From Clostridia bacterium (lineage in GTDB: Bacteria > Bacillota > Clostridia > Lutisporales > Lutisporaceae): a DNA stretch of 45,408 nucleotides. The notes beneath the pieces are model-generated. The model searched no databases and had not been told where the DNA came from. It worked only from the letters and a program-made list of their open reading frames with translations. Shown in pieces: positions 34,685-43,102 of the stretch (positions within the stretch are counted from its first letter, which is position 1; the number at the start of each line of letters is the position of its first letter). The DNA is taken from positions 1-45,408 of the forward strand of contig JAQSYD010000035.1 of assembly GCA_029256325.1 (NCBI GenBank). Direction: 5' to 3'. The translations under genes and the position numbers were made by a program.

Positions 34685-35596
34685 CTAATCAAATATACCC
34701 TTGCTCAGATACCTGTCCCCTCGATCGGAAAACAAGGTTACGATGTTGCCCCTTTCCAGCCTATCAGCCATCTTCATGGCAGCTGCTAATGCCGCTCCTG
34801 AGGATAAGCCTACGATCAAGCCCTCCTTTGCAGCTAACAGCTTGGTATACTTCAAAGCTTCATTATCATTGATCTTTATAACCTCATCCACCAAGGACAT
34901 ATCCATTGTAGCAGGTATAAAATCATTGCCAATACCCTCTATATTGTAGCAGGCAGCCTCACCCCCACCCATGGTTGAGCCCACAGGATCTGCCAGAATT
35001 CCTTTAATCGCGGCGTTCTTTTCTCGAAAATATTTCATGACTCCACTATAGGTTCCACCGCTTCCTGCTCCACCAACATAGTAGTCTATTTTTCCCTCCA
35101 AGGCCTCATAAATCTCCGGAGCCGTTCCTTCATAATGCGCTAAAGGATTATTGGGATTTTGGAATTGCTCCAAACTTATACTATTGGGAATCTCAGCCAA
35201 TAACTCTTTTGCCTTTTCAACCGCCCCAAGCATGCCCTTTTCTCTAGGCGTATTTATTACCGAAGCTCCCAACGCCCTCATCAAGACCTGCTTCTCCATT
35301 GAGAATTTAGTTGGTACAACAAATAGGATGTGATATCCCTTATTCAAGGCTGCCATTGCTACTCCCAAGCCTGTATTTCCGGCAGTTGCCTCTACAATTG
35401 TATAACCTGGCTTTAGCAAGCCTGCCTTTTCAGCCCCTTCAATCATATACATGCCTATTCTGTCTTTAACACTGCCGCCGGGATTAAAGCACTCCAGCTT
35501 AGCGAAAATATGAACCCCCTTCTTAAGACCCATATTGTGAAGCTTCATCAAAGGTGTATTCCCGATTAGCTCTTTAATATCATTGATATATTTCAT
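34685..35596 (-). CDS. mccA: O-acetylserine-dependent cystathionine beta-synthase
   Basis: A 303-residue PLP enzyme of the cysteine-synthase fold. [14 protein letters not shown] holds the PLP Lys, TAGNTGLGVA binds the cofactor phosphate region and GAGSGGTYSG is the glycine loop. The AGNTG form and the context identify it as the MccA (YrhA) type, which joins homocysteine to O-acetylserine. It is the last gene of methyltransferase-mccB-luxS-mccA, under the Cys T-box. ATG 35596 follows AAAGGG and overlaps the end of luxS by 17 bases. The second cysteine-synthase-like gene at 40191 is the more standard CysK. Confidence 0.88.
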   Translation of the reverse strand: MKYINDIKELIGNTPLMKLHNMGLKKGVHIFAKLECFNPGGSVKDRIGMYMIEGAEKAGLLKPGYTIVEATAGNTGLGVAMAALNKGYHILFVVPTKFSMEKQVLMRALGASVINTPREKGMLGAVEKAKELLAEIPNSISLEQFQNPNNPLAHYEGTAPEIYEALEGKIDYYVGGAGSGGTYSGVMKYFREKNAAIKGILADPVGSTMGGGEAACYNIEGIGNDFIPATMDMSLVDEVIKINDNEALKYTKLLAAKEGLIVGLSSGAALAAAMKMADRLERGNIVTLFSDRGDRYLSKGIFD

Positions 35597-36029
35597 CACT
35601 TAACCCTTTCATCAATACCTGCTTTGCATATTCCTTAGCCGAAGACAAAGAATGATCCCTATAATTGCCGCATTGCAATTCATTTGCAGCAGGCACCTCA
35701 TCCTGCTCCAACACCTTTTCCAAGGAATAGGCCAAAGCCTCAATCACTGCTTTAACCTGGACATCACCCCAAGTGATCATATAAAAACCAGTTCTGCAGC
35801 CCATAGGTGAAATATCAATGACTCCATCCAGCTTTTCTCTCATAAAACCAGCTAAGAAATGCTCCAAGGTATGAACAGCGCCTGTTGGCATTTCTTCTGA
35901 GTTCGGCTGCAATAATCTTAAGTCAAATTTCGATACCCTTATACCGTTTCTTTCCTCCATTCCGGACTTTCTTACAAAAGGTGCCTTCACCTTTGTATGA
36001 TCCAGTGTGAAGCTTTCTACATTAGTCAT
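35580..36029 (-). CDS. luxS: S-ribosylhomocysteine lyase
   Basis: LuxS splits S-ribosylhomocysteine into homocysteine and the AI-2 precursor. The 149-residue protein has HTLEHFLAGFMR with the two His metal ligands and MGCRTGFY with catalytic Cys, and the CGNYRDHS end motif. GAGGAGGG lies eight bases before the ATG at 36029, overlapping the mccB end. Its place between mccB and mccA shows its main use here is recycling homocysteine for cysteine synthesis; signalling is a possible side role. No mtnN nucleosidase gene is present in the operon. Confidence 0.97.
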   Translation of the reverse strand: MTNVESFTLDHTKVKAPFVRKSGMEERNGIRVSKFDLRLLQPNSEEMPTGAVHTLEHFLAGFMREKLDGVIDISPMGCRTGFYMITWGDVQVKAVIEALAYSLEKVLEQDEVPAANELQCGNYRDHSLSSAKEYAKQVLMKGLSDEIYQ

Positions 36030-37188
36030 TTGCTTTACCCTCCTCGAATGCCTTATATAAATCCTCAATCAAGTCATTTACATTTTCTATGCCTACAGAT
36101 AATCGAATTAAGTTATCAACGATCCCAACGCTTTGTCTAATCTCATAAGGAATTGAACCATGTGTCATAGATGCAGGATGGCATATCAGGGACTCCACAC
36201 CGCCTAAGCTTTCTCCAAAGGTTACAAGCTCTAAACTTGTCAGGAATTTCTTATAATCAATCCGCTTATCTAAAACAAAGGATATTACACCTCCGAAGCC
36301 CTGCGCCTGTGCTTTTTGTATTTCATGACCGGGATGCTGCTCCAGCCCCGGATAATACACCTTAAGCACATTTTCATTTTCCTTTAGGAAATTGGCTATT
36401 TGAATTGCATTTTCATTATGTCTGTCCATCCTAACCCCAAGGGTCTTTATACCTCTGATTAATAGGAAAGAATCAAAGGGTGCCAATACGCCGCCTGTGG
36501 CATTCTGTATAAAGTGAAGCTTATCCCAAAGCGCCTGCTCCTTCACAACGACAAGACCTGCTATCAAATCACTGTGCCCCCCTAAATATTTAGTGGCACT
36601 GTGAACGACGATATCTGCCCCCAGCTCTAAAGGCTTTTGAAGGTATGGCGTCATAAAGGTGTTATCGACAATAGTCAATGCACCGTATTCCTTAGCCAGC
36701 TTAGAAACTTCCTTAATATCTGTGATATCCATCAGCGGATTGGTTGGCGTTTCTATAAATATCCCCTTGACACTGCCTTCCGCTTTTAAGGCTTCTAATG
36801 CATCTTTAATATCAGACAGCTTTGTAGTATCTACAATTTGATACTGAATACCAAAGTTCTTAAACACCTTATCCAACACTCTAAAGGTTCCGCCATAGAG
36901 ATTATCAGATATCAAAACTGTATCTCCGCTTTTAAACAAGGTCAGAACTGCAGTAGTTGCCGCCATTCCGCTTCCGAATGCAAGTCCGCCGATTCCGCCC
37001 TCTAAATCAGCAATCAGTTTTTCTACAGCCTCTCTTGTAGGGTTGCCTGTTCTTGAATACTCATAACCTGTATTTACGCCAAAGAAAGGCTGTTTATAAG
37101 TTGAAGTTTGATAGATGGGCACATTGACAGCTCCTGTTCTTTCATCTCCATCTATTCCTCCATGAATTAATAATGATTCTATTCTCAT
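36022..37188 (-). CDS. mccB: Cystathionine gamma-lyase / homocysteine gamma-lyase type PLP enzyme
   Basis: A 388-residue Cys/Met-metabolism PLP enzyme. YEYSRTGNPTREAVEK, FGSGMAATTAV, DNTFMTPYLQKPLELGADIVVHSATKYLGGHSD (PLP Lys in SATKYLGGH) and the SLGGVESLICHPASMTH end are all family motifs. With mccA and luxS downstream, and by comparison with Bacillus MccB (YrhB), cystathionine cleavage to cysteine is the likely reaction. AGGAGG precedes the ATG. Confidence 0.92.
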   Translation of the reverse strand: MRIESLLIHGGIDGDERTGAVNVPIYQTSTYKQPFFGVNTGYEYSRTGNPTREAVEKLIADLEGGIGGLAFGSGMAATTAVLTLFKSGDTVLISDNLYGGTFRVLDKVFKNFGIQYQIVDTTKLSDIKDALEALKAEGSVKGIFIETPTNPLMDITDIKEVSKLAKEYGALTIVDNTFMTPYLQKPLELGADIVVHSATKYLGGHSDLIAGLVVVKEQALWDKLHFIQNATGGVLAPFDSFLLIRGIKTLGVRMDRHNENAIQIANFLKENENVLKVYYPGLEQHPGHEIQKAQAQGFGGVISFVLDKRIDYKKFLTSLELVTFGESLGGVESLICHPASMTHGSIPYEIRQSVGIVDNLIRLSVGIENVNDLIEDLYKAFEEGKAND

Positions 37189-37215
37189 TTCTTTCCTCCT
37201 ATAATTTGAATGATA

Positions 37216-37845
37216 TTAAAATTTATCTGCTGCTGCTAAAAATATTCCTGTTTCAATAAATTCACCTTTGCTGGAATATCCTTTTGCTTTTAAACCGGTA
37301 TCTTCTATAGAAATATTCTCAAAACCGACTTGCTCCAACCATTGAGTAATCTGAGCCGCCTTAAAGCCCAGCCATTCATCATACATTTCTTCTCTTGCCC
37401 ATTGTCCGTAGTGCTCAAGAACATCACTGATAATAACTCTGCCACCCGGTTTGAGTACTCTATACATTTCCTCTATACTTTTACCCGCCTCAAAGACATG
37501 ATGTAGCGCCATATTAATGGTAATTGCATCTAAGGATTCATCGAACAATGCCAACTCGTCCAAACTGGACCTTATGGGATATATGTTATGAAAGCCCAAG
37601 GCAGTACTTTCTCTTTTTAACTCCTTAAGCATATTTAAGGATTGATCAAGGGAAAAAACGATATTTGGCTTTTTAGCAGCCAGACCCAAGGATATAAAGC
37701 CTGTACCGCAACCCAAATCACCTACGATCTTACTCTCTATGTCCAACTTTTGTAATATCCTGTCTCTTACCTCATCCTTAAAGTATTCGCTTCTCATGGT
37801 ATTCCACTTCGCAGCGATGTTGTCGAAATACTGTCTTGAACTCAA
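37216..37845 (-). CDS. SAM-dependent methyltransferase (YrrT/UbiG-like)
   Basis: A 209-residue class I methyltransferase: VGDLGCGTGFISLGLA is the SAM-binding motif I, NMALHHVFEAGKSIEEMYRVLKPGGRVIISDV the later core. It is the first gene of the operon, like yrrT in Bacillus and ubiG in the ubiG-mccB-mccA operon of Clostridium acetobutylicum. The methyl acceptor is unknown; it would supply S-adenosylhomocysteine to the pathway. Start is TTG with AAGGAGTG upstream. The T-box ends about 50 bases before it. Confidence 0.88.
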   Translation of the reverse strand: MSSRQYFDNIAAKWNTMRSEYFKDEVRDRILQKLDIESKIVGDLGCGTGFISLGLAAKKPNIVFSLDQSLNMLKELKRESTALGFHNIYPIRSSLDELALFDESLDAITINMALHHVFEAGKSIEEMYRVLKPGGRVIISDVLEHYGQWAREEMYDEWLGFKAAQITQWLEQVGFENISIEDTGLKAKGYSSKGEFIETGIFLAAADKF

Positions 37846-37893
37846 TTAACTTCACTCCTTTTAGCTTAGTTTTTAACTTTATTTATATAAAAA

Positions 37894-38178
37894 ACTTCTG
37901 CCTCCAATATAGAGGCAGAAGTATATTCCGCGTTTCCACTCTAGTTGCAGTTACTTTGTATGTAACAACATCTCTTTATTCAGTACTTTCATACTCTAAC
38001 TCTATAACGGGAGTTCCCGTAAAAGCCTACTTTATTTCGGTTTTATGCTCACAGAGGCACTTCAATCATACTCATCATAAGGTTCTTTCAGCCTAGGAAC
38101 CTGTCTCTGTGATGTTCATATGATTTACTCTCTCTGATCAACGCTTTATCATATTATTCCTATTCGTTTAGTATGCTA
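37894..38178 (-). promoter_or_regulatory. T-box riboswitch, tRNA-Cys specific
   Basis: A tRNA-sensing leader of about 285 bases. The T-box is GTGGAAACGCGG (37928-37939), whose TGGA would pair with the UCCA end of tRNA-Cys. In stem I, AGTA (38126-38129) and GAA (38061-38063) form the usual loop E beside the specifier TGC (38057-38059, Cys). The terminator is 37894-37904 with 37912-37922, an 11-bp stem followed by T6 on the minus strand. Uncharged tRNA-Cys should favour read-through into the methyltransferase-mccB-luxS-mccA genes. Confidence 0.93.
38150..38163. promoter_or_regulatory. shared sulfur-gene motif, site 1
   Basis: CATATTATTCCTAT, identical to 41143-41156 before cysK. Here it lies about 15-28 bases inside the T-box transcript, where a bound repressor could block elongation. 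Candidate CymR-type site. Confidence 0.5.
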
Positions 38179-38185
38179 TGTTTAT

Positions 38186-38214
38186 ATTATATGCTATATT
38201 AAATAAAAAATCAA
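38186..38214 (-). promoter_or_regulatory. promoter of the T-box and mcc operon
   Basis: TTGATT (38209-38214), a 17-base spacer and TATAAT (38186-38191) on the minus strand. Confidence 0.78.
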
Positions 38215-38263
38215 CTGCTTCATGAAATAAAATAAAAAAATCCCTTAAAATGCGCTTAAAAAC

Positions 38264-38292
38264 TTCACAAGGCTATCTCATTATATTAATAT
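38264..38292 (+). promoter_or_regulatory. candidate promoter of the IscU-like gene
   Basis: TTCACA (38264-38269), a 17-base spacer and TAATAT (38287-38292), about 22 bases before the ATG. Both boxes are imperfect. Confidence 0.5.
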
Positions 38293-38313
38293 AAATTCAT
38301 AGGAGGTGTTTTA

Positions 38314-38682
38314 ATGTATAATGATACGGTTCTGGATCACCTTTCAAATCCACGCAATGTCGGTACTATTGAGAATGCAGATGGTATTGGGCATATAGGC
38401 AATCAGGCAGATGGAGATAAGATTACAATCACTATTGAAGTAAAAAACAATATCATTTCAAATATAAGGCTTAAGGTATTTGGCTGCGGCGCTGCAATTG
38501 CTTCAGGCAGCATGCTGACGGAGTTAGCCCTTGGCAAGCCTATTGAAGATGCTTTAAAAATAACCAACGATGATGTATCAGAAGCCCTGGGAGGACTTCC
38601 TCCACAAAAGTTGCAATGTTCAAACATTGCAGCCACAGCATTGCATAATGCTATAGCTGATTATAAATCCCGTTATAAATAA
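38314..38682 (+). CDS. IscU/NifU-like scaffold protein with Asp in place of the first ligand Cys
   Basis: A 122-residue iron-sulfur scaffold homologue. Family landmarks are LDHLSNPRNVG, FGCGAAIASGSMLTELALGK and LGGLPPQKLQCSNIAATALHNAIADY. IscU uses three Cys; the second (FGCG) and third (LQCS) are here, but the first, normally in ACGD, reads ADGD. AGGAGGTG precedes the ATG. It is followed after 27 bases by the tandem E1-like gene, in the same direction, and the pair ends at a shared terminator. The Cys loss suggests a changed cluster or a sulfur-transfer role rather than standard scaffold work; this is inference. Confidence 0.85.
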   Translation: MYNDTVLDHLSNPRNVGTIENADGIGHIGNQADGDKITITIEVKNNIISNIRLKVFGCGAAIASGSMLTELALGKPIEDALKITNDDVSEALGGLPPQKLQCSNIAATALHNAIADYKSRYK

Positions 38683-38709
38683 CATTCATAATATATTGGG
38701 GGGATTGGA

Positions 38710-40128
38710 TTGATACTGGAAAAAGAGAAAATACATAGATATATGCGACATATCATTATGCCTGAAATAGGTGGTATGGGGCAGAAAAAGCTTCTTGAAT
38801 CTTCTATCTTGATATACAGCGATCATTTATCGAATTCAGCTCTTATGCTCTACTATATAGCAGCTATGGGCATTGGCAAAATCCACTGCTGCACCAAGGA
38901 TGCTTTGAATAGAGAGCTTATCCTTCAAAATCTTCAAAGTCTTAATCCTGATGTCGAAATATGTATATCTGATACTCCACATCAGCCGCAAGCCGGGCAA
39001 GGTTTAAATTATGATGCAGTGATTGTCTTCTGTGAAAAAGCAGAAATGAATTTTGCTGTTAATAGCCTTAAAAACATACCCATCATACTGACAGCTACAG
39101 CTGGTGACTGTGGATACCTAAAGAGCATCACCCAAAGACAATCTCTTTCTGAAGCATTAGCAGCGCTTAACAGCTTCTATTTGAATAACGATGATCAATC
39201 TGAAACATTGTTTCATAAGGCTTGTACAAGTCTGCTCGGCACACTTGCTGCCATCGAAGTGGTAAAAGCTTTGTTGGATATAGGCAGTTTATGTGAAAAT
39301 GCATTGCAGTTTAATTTGGCTAGCCTTGACCTTGCCTATGGCGAGAGTCAGCTAAATTCCTATACCTATGCGCTTAACTATGAACAGACAAACAAGCAGC
39401 TCAAGGAAGCAAAGGTGCTTATCGTCGGAAGCGGTGGATTAGGCTCTCCAGCAGCCTATATGCTGGCAGCAATGGGAATAGGCAAGCTTGGACTAGTAGA
39501 TTATGACACCGTGGAAATCAGTAATTTGAACAGGCAGATACTTCACGCAACAGATAAGCTTGGAATGGCTAAAGTAAAATCTGCAGAGGAGTTTTTAAAA
39601 AGGCTGAATCCTCAAGTTGAGATTTGCACATATAAACAGAAGTTCTCCACAGAAAATGCTGAAGAACTCCTTCGTGATTATGATATCATCCTCGATGGGC
39701 TTGACAATTTGCCCACTCGATATCTGCTAAACGATGTCTGCTATTTCTTGAAAAAGCCTTTGATAGAAGCAGGTGTTTTGGGCTTCAACGGACTTGCAAC
39801 TGCAATCCGGCCGGACATTGGACCTTGCTATCGCTGCATTTTTCCTGAAAGTACCGACAATAGCCCTATTCCCTCCTGCTCTGAAACGGGAGTATTAGGT
39901 GCCGTACCCGGTGTGATGGGAATTATCCAGTCTGTAGAGGTATTAAAGTATTTGACAGGCATCGGCATACCCCTTGTGAACAAAATACTGATGCTTGATT
40001 CCATGAATTTGGATATTACTATATTGGAGATTTATAAGGAACCCAGCTGTGCATTATGTGGAAAAGATGCTGTTATTCATGAGCTTCAAGACTATGATTT
40101 TTTTTGCAGCGATAAAAATCTTAAATAA
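38710..40128 (+). CDS. tandem E1-like (MoeB/ThiF family) adenylyltransferase
   Basis: A 472-residue protein of two E1-like halves. Residues about 235-455 are a good MoeB/ThiF domain: VLIVGSGGLGSPAAYMLAAMG binds ATP, YDTVEISNLNRQILH, DGLDNLPTRYLLND, and zinc Cys pairs CYRC and CALC; a further Cys is in SCSETGV. Residues 1-225 resemble the same fold (RYMRHIIMPEIGGMGQKKLL) but lack the glycine motif and seem inactive. ThiF-type enzymes activate the C-terminus of ThiS/MoaD-like sulfur carriers. No carrier gene is in the window. With the IscU-like protein and cysK nearby a sulfur-transfer role is likely. Start TTG follows G6. Confidence 0.82.
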   Translation: MILEKEKIHRYMRHIIMPEIGGMGQKKLLESSILIYSDHLSNSALMLYYIAAMGIGKIHCCTKDALNRELILQNLQSLNPDVEICISDTPHQPQAGQGLNYDAVIVFCEKAEMNFAVNSLKNIPIILTATAGDCGYLKSITQRQSLSEALAALNSFYLNNDDQSETLFHKACTSLLGTLAAIEVVKALLDIGSLCENALQFNLASLDLAYGESQLNSYTYALNYEQTNKQLKEAKVLIVGSGGLGSPAAYMLAAMGIGKLGLVDYDTVEISNLNRQILHATDKLGMAKVKSAEEFLKRLNPQVEICTYKQKFSTENAEELLRDYDIILDGLDNLPTRYLLNDVCYFLKKPLIEAGVLGFNGLATAIRPDIGPCYRCIFPESTDNSPIPSCSETGVLGAVPGVMGIIQSVEVLKYLTGIGIPLVNKILMLDSMNLDITILEIYKEPSCALCGKDAVIHELQDYDFFCSDKNLK

Positions 40129-40137
40129 TCCCATAAA

Positions 40138-40175
40138 AAGAAGTGTATAAAGGCATTTGCCTTTATACACTTCTT
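40138..40175. terminator. bidirectional terminator between the E1-like gene and cysK
   Basis: A perfect 17-bp stem (40138-40154 with 40159-40175) around ATTT, followed by ATATTTTT on the plus strand and T-rich sequence on the minus strand. Confidence 0.92.
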
Positions 40176-40190
40176 ATATTTTTAATAGGA

Positions 40191-41126
40191 TTAGCTCATT
40201 TGGAACAAAGGTGTGCTTAAATATCTTTCACCTGTATCAGGCAACAGCACCACTATGTTTGACCCTTTGTTTTCAGGCCTTTTAGCCAATTCTGTAGCTG
40301 CATGCAAAGCAGCTCCTGAGGAAATGCCTGCCAACAGCCCCTCTGTCTTCGCCAGCTTCCTGGATGCCTCAAAGGCTTCTTCATTTCTAATCTGCATGAT
40401 TTCATCGATAACGCCTGCATTTAATATATCCGGTATAAAGCCTGCGCCAATCCCTTGAATTTTGTGAGGACCGGGATTCCCACCGGAGAGTACCGGAGAG
40501 TCTATAGGCTCTACCGCAATGATTCTAATATTTGGATTCTTCGCTTTAAGAACTTCACCTACGCCGGTTATTGTACCACCGGTACCTACCCCTGCTACGA
40601 ATATATCAACCTTACCATCTGTATCCCTCCAGATTTCCTCTGCAGTTGTATTTCTGTGATACTGTGGATTCGCCGGGTTTTTGAACTGCTGCGGTATATA
40701 GGAGTTAGGTATTTCAGCTGCCAATTCCTCTGCTCTTCTTATTGCACCTTTCATGCCTTCTGGTCCGGGAGTCAACACCAATTCAGCGCCTAAAGCGGCT
40801 AAAAGACTTCTTCTCTCCACGCTCATCGTTTCCGGCATTGTAAGAATAATCCTATAGCCTCTCGCAGCAGCAACAAAAGCTAAGGCTATTCCTGTATTGC
40901 CGCTGGTTGGTTCTATAATCACACTGTCCTTATTTAATAAACCGTTGTCCTCTGCATCCTTAATCATGGCATAGCCCACTCTATCCTTTACGCTGCCGCC
41001 GGGATTAAAGTATTCCAGCTTTGCTATAATGGTTGCATCCACATTGCTCTGTTTGTTGTAGTTCTCAATTTCCAGCATTGGTGTGTTTCCAATAAGGTCT
41101 GTTAAACTCTTCTTTATATTTGCCAT
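40191..41126 (-). CDS. cysK: Cysteine synthase A (O-acetylserine sulfhydrylase)
   Basis: A 311-residue PLP enzyme making cysteine from O-acetylserine and sulfide. [14 protein letters not shown] carries the PLP Lys, [11 protein letters not shown] the substrate loop, [13 protein letters not shown] the phosphate loop and [10 protein letters not shown] the late Ser. The TSGNTG form marks true CysK compared with the AGNTG of mccA. ATG 41126 follows GGAGG by eight bases. The leader holds a motif shared with the mcc operon, and the next gene upstream is an Rrf2-type repressor. Confidence 0.94.
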   Translation of the reverse strand: MANIKKSLTDLIGNTPMLEIENYNKQSNVDATIIAKLEYFNPGGSVKDRVGYAMIKDAEDNGLLNKDSVIIEPTSGNTGIALAFVAAARGYRIILTMPETMSVERRSLLAALGAELVLTPGPEGMKGAIRRAEELAAEIPNSYIPQQFKNPANPQYHRNTTAEEIWRDTDGKVDIFVAGVGTGGTITGVGEVLKAKNPNIRIIAVEPIDSPVLSGGNPGPHKIQGIGAGFIPDILNAGVIDEIMQIRNEEAFEASRKLAKTEGLLAGISSGAALHAATELAKRPENKGSNIVVLLPDTGERYLSTPLFQMS

Positions 41127-41142
41127 ATTATTTTCCTCCAAA

Positions 41143-41156
41143 CATATTATTCCTAT
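41143..41156. promoter_or_regulatory. shared sulfur-gene motif, site 2
   Basis: CATATTATTCCTAT, 17 bases upstream of the cysK start and identical to 38150-38163. Confidence 0.5.
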
Positions 41157-41229
41157 AAGTTTACTAGTCTTTAGGTCGAACTAAAAACTGTTTGATGACA
41201 GCTTTTATCCTCCGATCATAATCTTCTTA

Positions 41230-41676
41230 TTAAATGTAGAACATATAATCTGTGTTATTGTTCATTTTCTTATACTCTTGCTGTAAGTTTTCCAAGGTAA
41301 TGCTGTCTAGCAGCTGATTAATTCCCTTGTCTATTTTTTCATATACATTTTCATTTATACATTGCTCCAAAATATCAGCATCACCTTCTTCTCCAGAAGC
41401 TTTTTCGGCAACGGCTAAATCACCCTCTAAGGCTCTTATTACATTACCCACTGTAGTGTCTGCCGCAGCTTTTGCCAATATATAGCCTCCTTGTGTTCCC
41501 TTGATACTCTTGATAAGACCGGCTTTTTTTAATGCCGAAAAAATATGTTCAAGATATTTTTCCGAAACCTTTTGTCTCTCTGCTATACTTTTTAAATTCA
41601 AGGGTTCTCCATAGGAGTATATAGCCAGATCCATCATGGCTTTAAGCCCATATCTTCCTTTTGTCGATATCTTCAT
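41230..41676 (-). CDS. Rrf2-family repressor, CymR-like
   Basis: A 148-residue winged-helix protein: KISTKGRYGLKAMMDLA, LKSIAERQKVSEKYLEHIFSALKKAGLIKSIKGTQGGY are classic Rrf2 signatures. IscR-type regulators have three clustered Cys; here only one Cys (EQCINEN) is seen, so it probably does not hold a cluster and is closer to CymR, which senses cysteine status with CysK as partner. Adjacency to cysK supports this. ATG 41676 follows GGGTGA. Confidence 0.86.
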   Translation of the reverse strand: MKISTKGRYGLKAMMDLAIYSYGEPLNLKSIAERQKVSEKYLEHIFSALKKAGLIKSIKGTQGGYILAKAAADTTVGNVIRALEGDLAVAEKASGEEGDADILEQCINENVYEKIDKGINQLLDSITLENLQQEYKKMNNNTDYMFYI

Positions 41677-41689
41677 TTTAATCACCCAT

Positions 41690-41702
41690 TGTTCCTATAG
41701 GA
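41690..41702. promoter_or_regulatory. shared sulfur-gene motif, site 3
   Basis: GTTCCTATAGGAT before the Rrf2 gene shares TTCCTAT with the sites at 38150 and 41143 and contains the palindrome TCCTATAGGA. Probable autoregulatory site. Confidence 0.45.
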
Positions 41703-41851
41703 TTTATATTGTAATGTTATCACGAGTAGTCATATTTTGTCAATATTCTTTTATGCCTGGCATCCAAAAAAATATTGCTGATAATGCATTAGAATTGATA
41801 TACTGTATACGTTATTAACTAAATCGAATGCAATAGTATATATTCGAAATT

Positions 41852-41879
41852 AGGCATTTTATATAAATAAAAAATGCCT
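41852..41879. other. inverted repeat before the diguanylate cyclase gene
   Basis: AGGCATTTT (41852-41860) and AAAATGCCT (41871-41879). No clear T tract beyond the arms; it may be a leader hairpin or operator. Nothing else certain is seen in 41703-41919. Confidence 0.45.
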
Positions 41880-41919
41880 GTATTAAACTTGCATTAACAT
41901 CATCGGGGGGGAAATTAAT

Positions 41920-42999
41920 TTGTTAAAGGACTTTTTAGCAAATGCGGGAATGTTAGTTTCTTTTATTAGTATTTATTATCAACTTTTTAGAAGTTCAGCG
42001 GTAAATTCTAAATCTCCAATTAAATTTAGAATAATATCTGGAGTTATCATGGGTCTGTTAGGATCTACACTGATGCTTTTCAGTGTACATCTTCCTTACA
42101 ATGTGGTCATTGATTTTCGTAATTTAGCAATAATATTATCTGCATTCAATGGCGGATGGATTTCTGCAACAATTTCACTTTTCTTAATTTCTGCTTTTAG
42201 AGTTATGATTAATGGTTTTAATAGTTCTTCAATTACTGCCATTTTTGTTTTGATAATAATAGCACTTATTTCTAGTCTTATTTCACACTTAAAAATTAAT
42301 AGTAGGTTAAAATGGCTATTTTCAATTAGTATTTCTATATTAGTAACATGCTTAGCATTCACAATATTAATAAAAGATATTAGTTTGCGAACTGAAATCA
42401 TGTGGTCCTATAGCATTGCTTTATCAATTATTTCTTTCTTACTATATTATTACATCTTATATTTAGAAGCTCTTACAGAATCTTTCAGACGGTATAAACA
42501 GGAATCAAAAAGAGATTTTCTTACAGGTTTAAATAATGTGCGTCAATTCGACAACCTATATAATGAAGTAATTGATAATGCGATTTCACAGCAAAAAATG
42601 GTGTCCTTACTTTTTATAGACATAGACTTTTTCAAAAAAGTTAATGATACCTATGGACACAAAGAAGGTGACTTAGTACTTAAAAAATTGGGCGAAATAT
42701 TGATAAATACCTGCCGAAGCATGGATATAGTATCTAGAAATGGAGGAGAAGAATTTTCTGTTATTCTAATTGATTGTCCTCCTCCTAGAGCTTTTGAAAT
42801 TGCCGAACGTATAAGAAGAACTGTTGAAAATGTACAAATAGAACTTACGGACAATTTATATATTAATATAACCGTTTCCATCGGCATATCCTCCTATCCG
42901 AACCCAGTTAGCAACTATGATATGTTAATTGAGAAAGCAGACGAGGCGTTATATGAAGCTAAAAGGACGGGAAGGAACAAAGTTGTACTGTATAAATAA
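41920..42999 (+). CDS. membrane diguanylate cyclase (5TM-LYT sensor plus GGDEF)
   Basis: A 359-residue protein. The first 185 residues have about five or six hydrophobic segments with NLAIILSAFNGGWISATIS, like the 5TM-5TMR_LYT sensor domain. The last 170 are a GGDEF domain with active-site GGEEF (near 283), the substrate loop DIDFFKKVNDTYGHKEGD and an RxxD inhibition site (RSMD) five residues before GGEEF, so it should make cyclic di-GMP and be feedback-controlled. Start is TTG about nine bases after a G-rich site. It stands alone; the signal is unknown. Confidence 0.9.
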   Translation: MLKDFLANAGMLVSFISIYYQLFRSSAVNSKSPIKFRIISGVIMGLLGSTLMLFSVHLPYNVVIDFRNLAIILSAFNGGWISATISLFLISAFRVMINGFNSSSITAIFVLIIIALISSLISHLKINSRLKWLFSISISILVTCLAFTILIKDISLRTEIMWSYSIALSIISFLLYYYILYLEALTESFRRYKQESKRDFLTGLNNVRQFDNLYNEVIDNAISQQKMVSLLFIDIDFFKKVNDTYGHKEGDLVLKKLGEILINTCRSMDIVSRNGGEEFSVILIDCPPPRAFEIAERIRRTVENVQIELTDNLYINITVSIGISSYPNPVSNYDMLIEKADEALYEAKRTGRNKVVLYK

Positions 43000-43001
43000 T
43001 T

Positions 43002-43034
43002 ATTAAAACCTAATATTTGTGGTACCTATCACCA
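43002..43034 (+). repeat. GGTGCCTGGCACC-type repeat, degenerate copy
   Basis: Matches 43937-43969 at 28 of 33 positions in the same orientation; its core reads GGTACCTATCACC, so the dyad is weakened. It lies between the cyclase stop and the MBL gene. Confidence 0.7.
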
Positions 43035-43102
43035 AAAGCGTATAGCCGGTAAAACCAATAGTTATACTATTAGTATGATCCATTTTTCTGGAGGTATTAA
43101 AA

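Noticed and set aside
40482..40501. Tandem ACCGGAGAGT repeat in cysK
   Set aside because: The encoded DSPVLSGG is normal for cysteine synthases, so this is chance codon use and not an insertion.
34685..41126. Two cysteine-synthase-like genes as a recent duplication
   Set aside because: Their motifs differ (AGNTG versus TSGNTG) and each sits in its own pathway context, so they are distinct MccA and CysK types.
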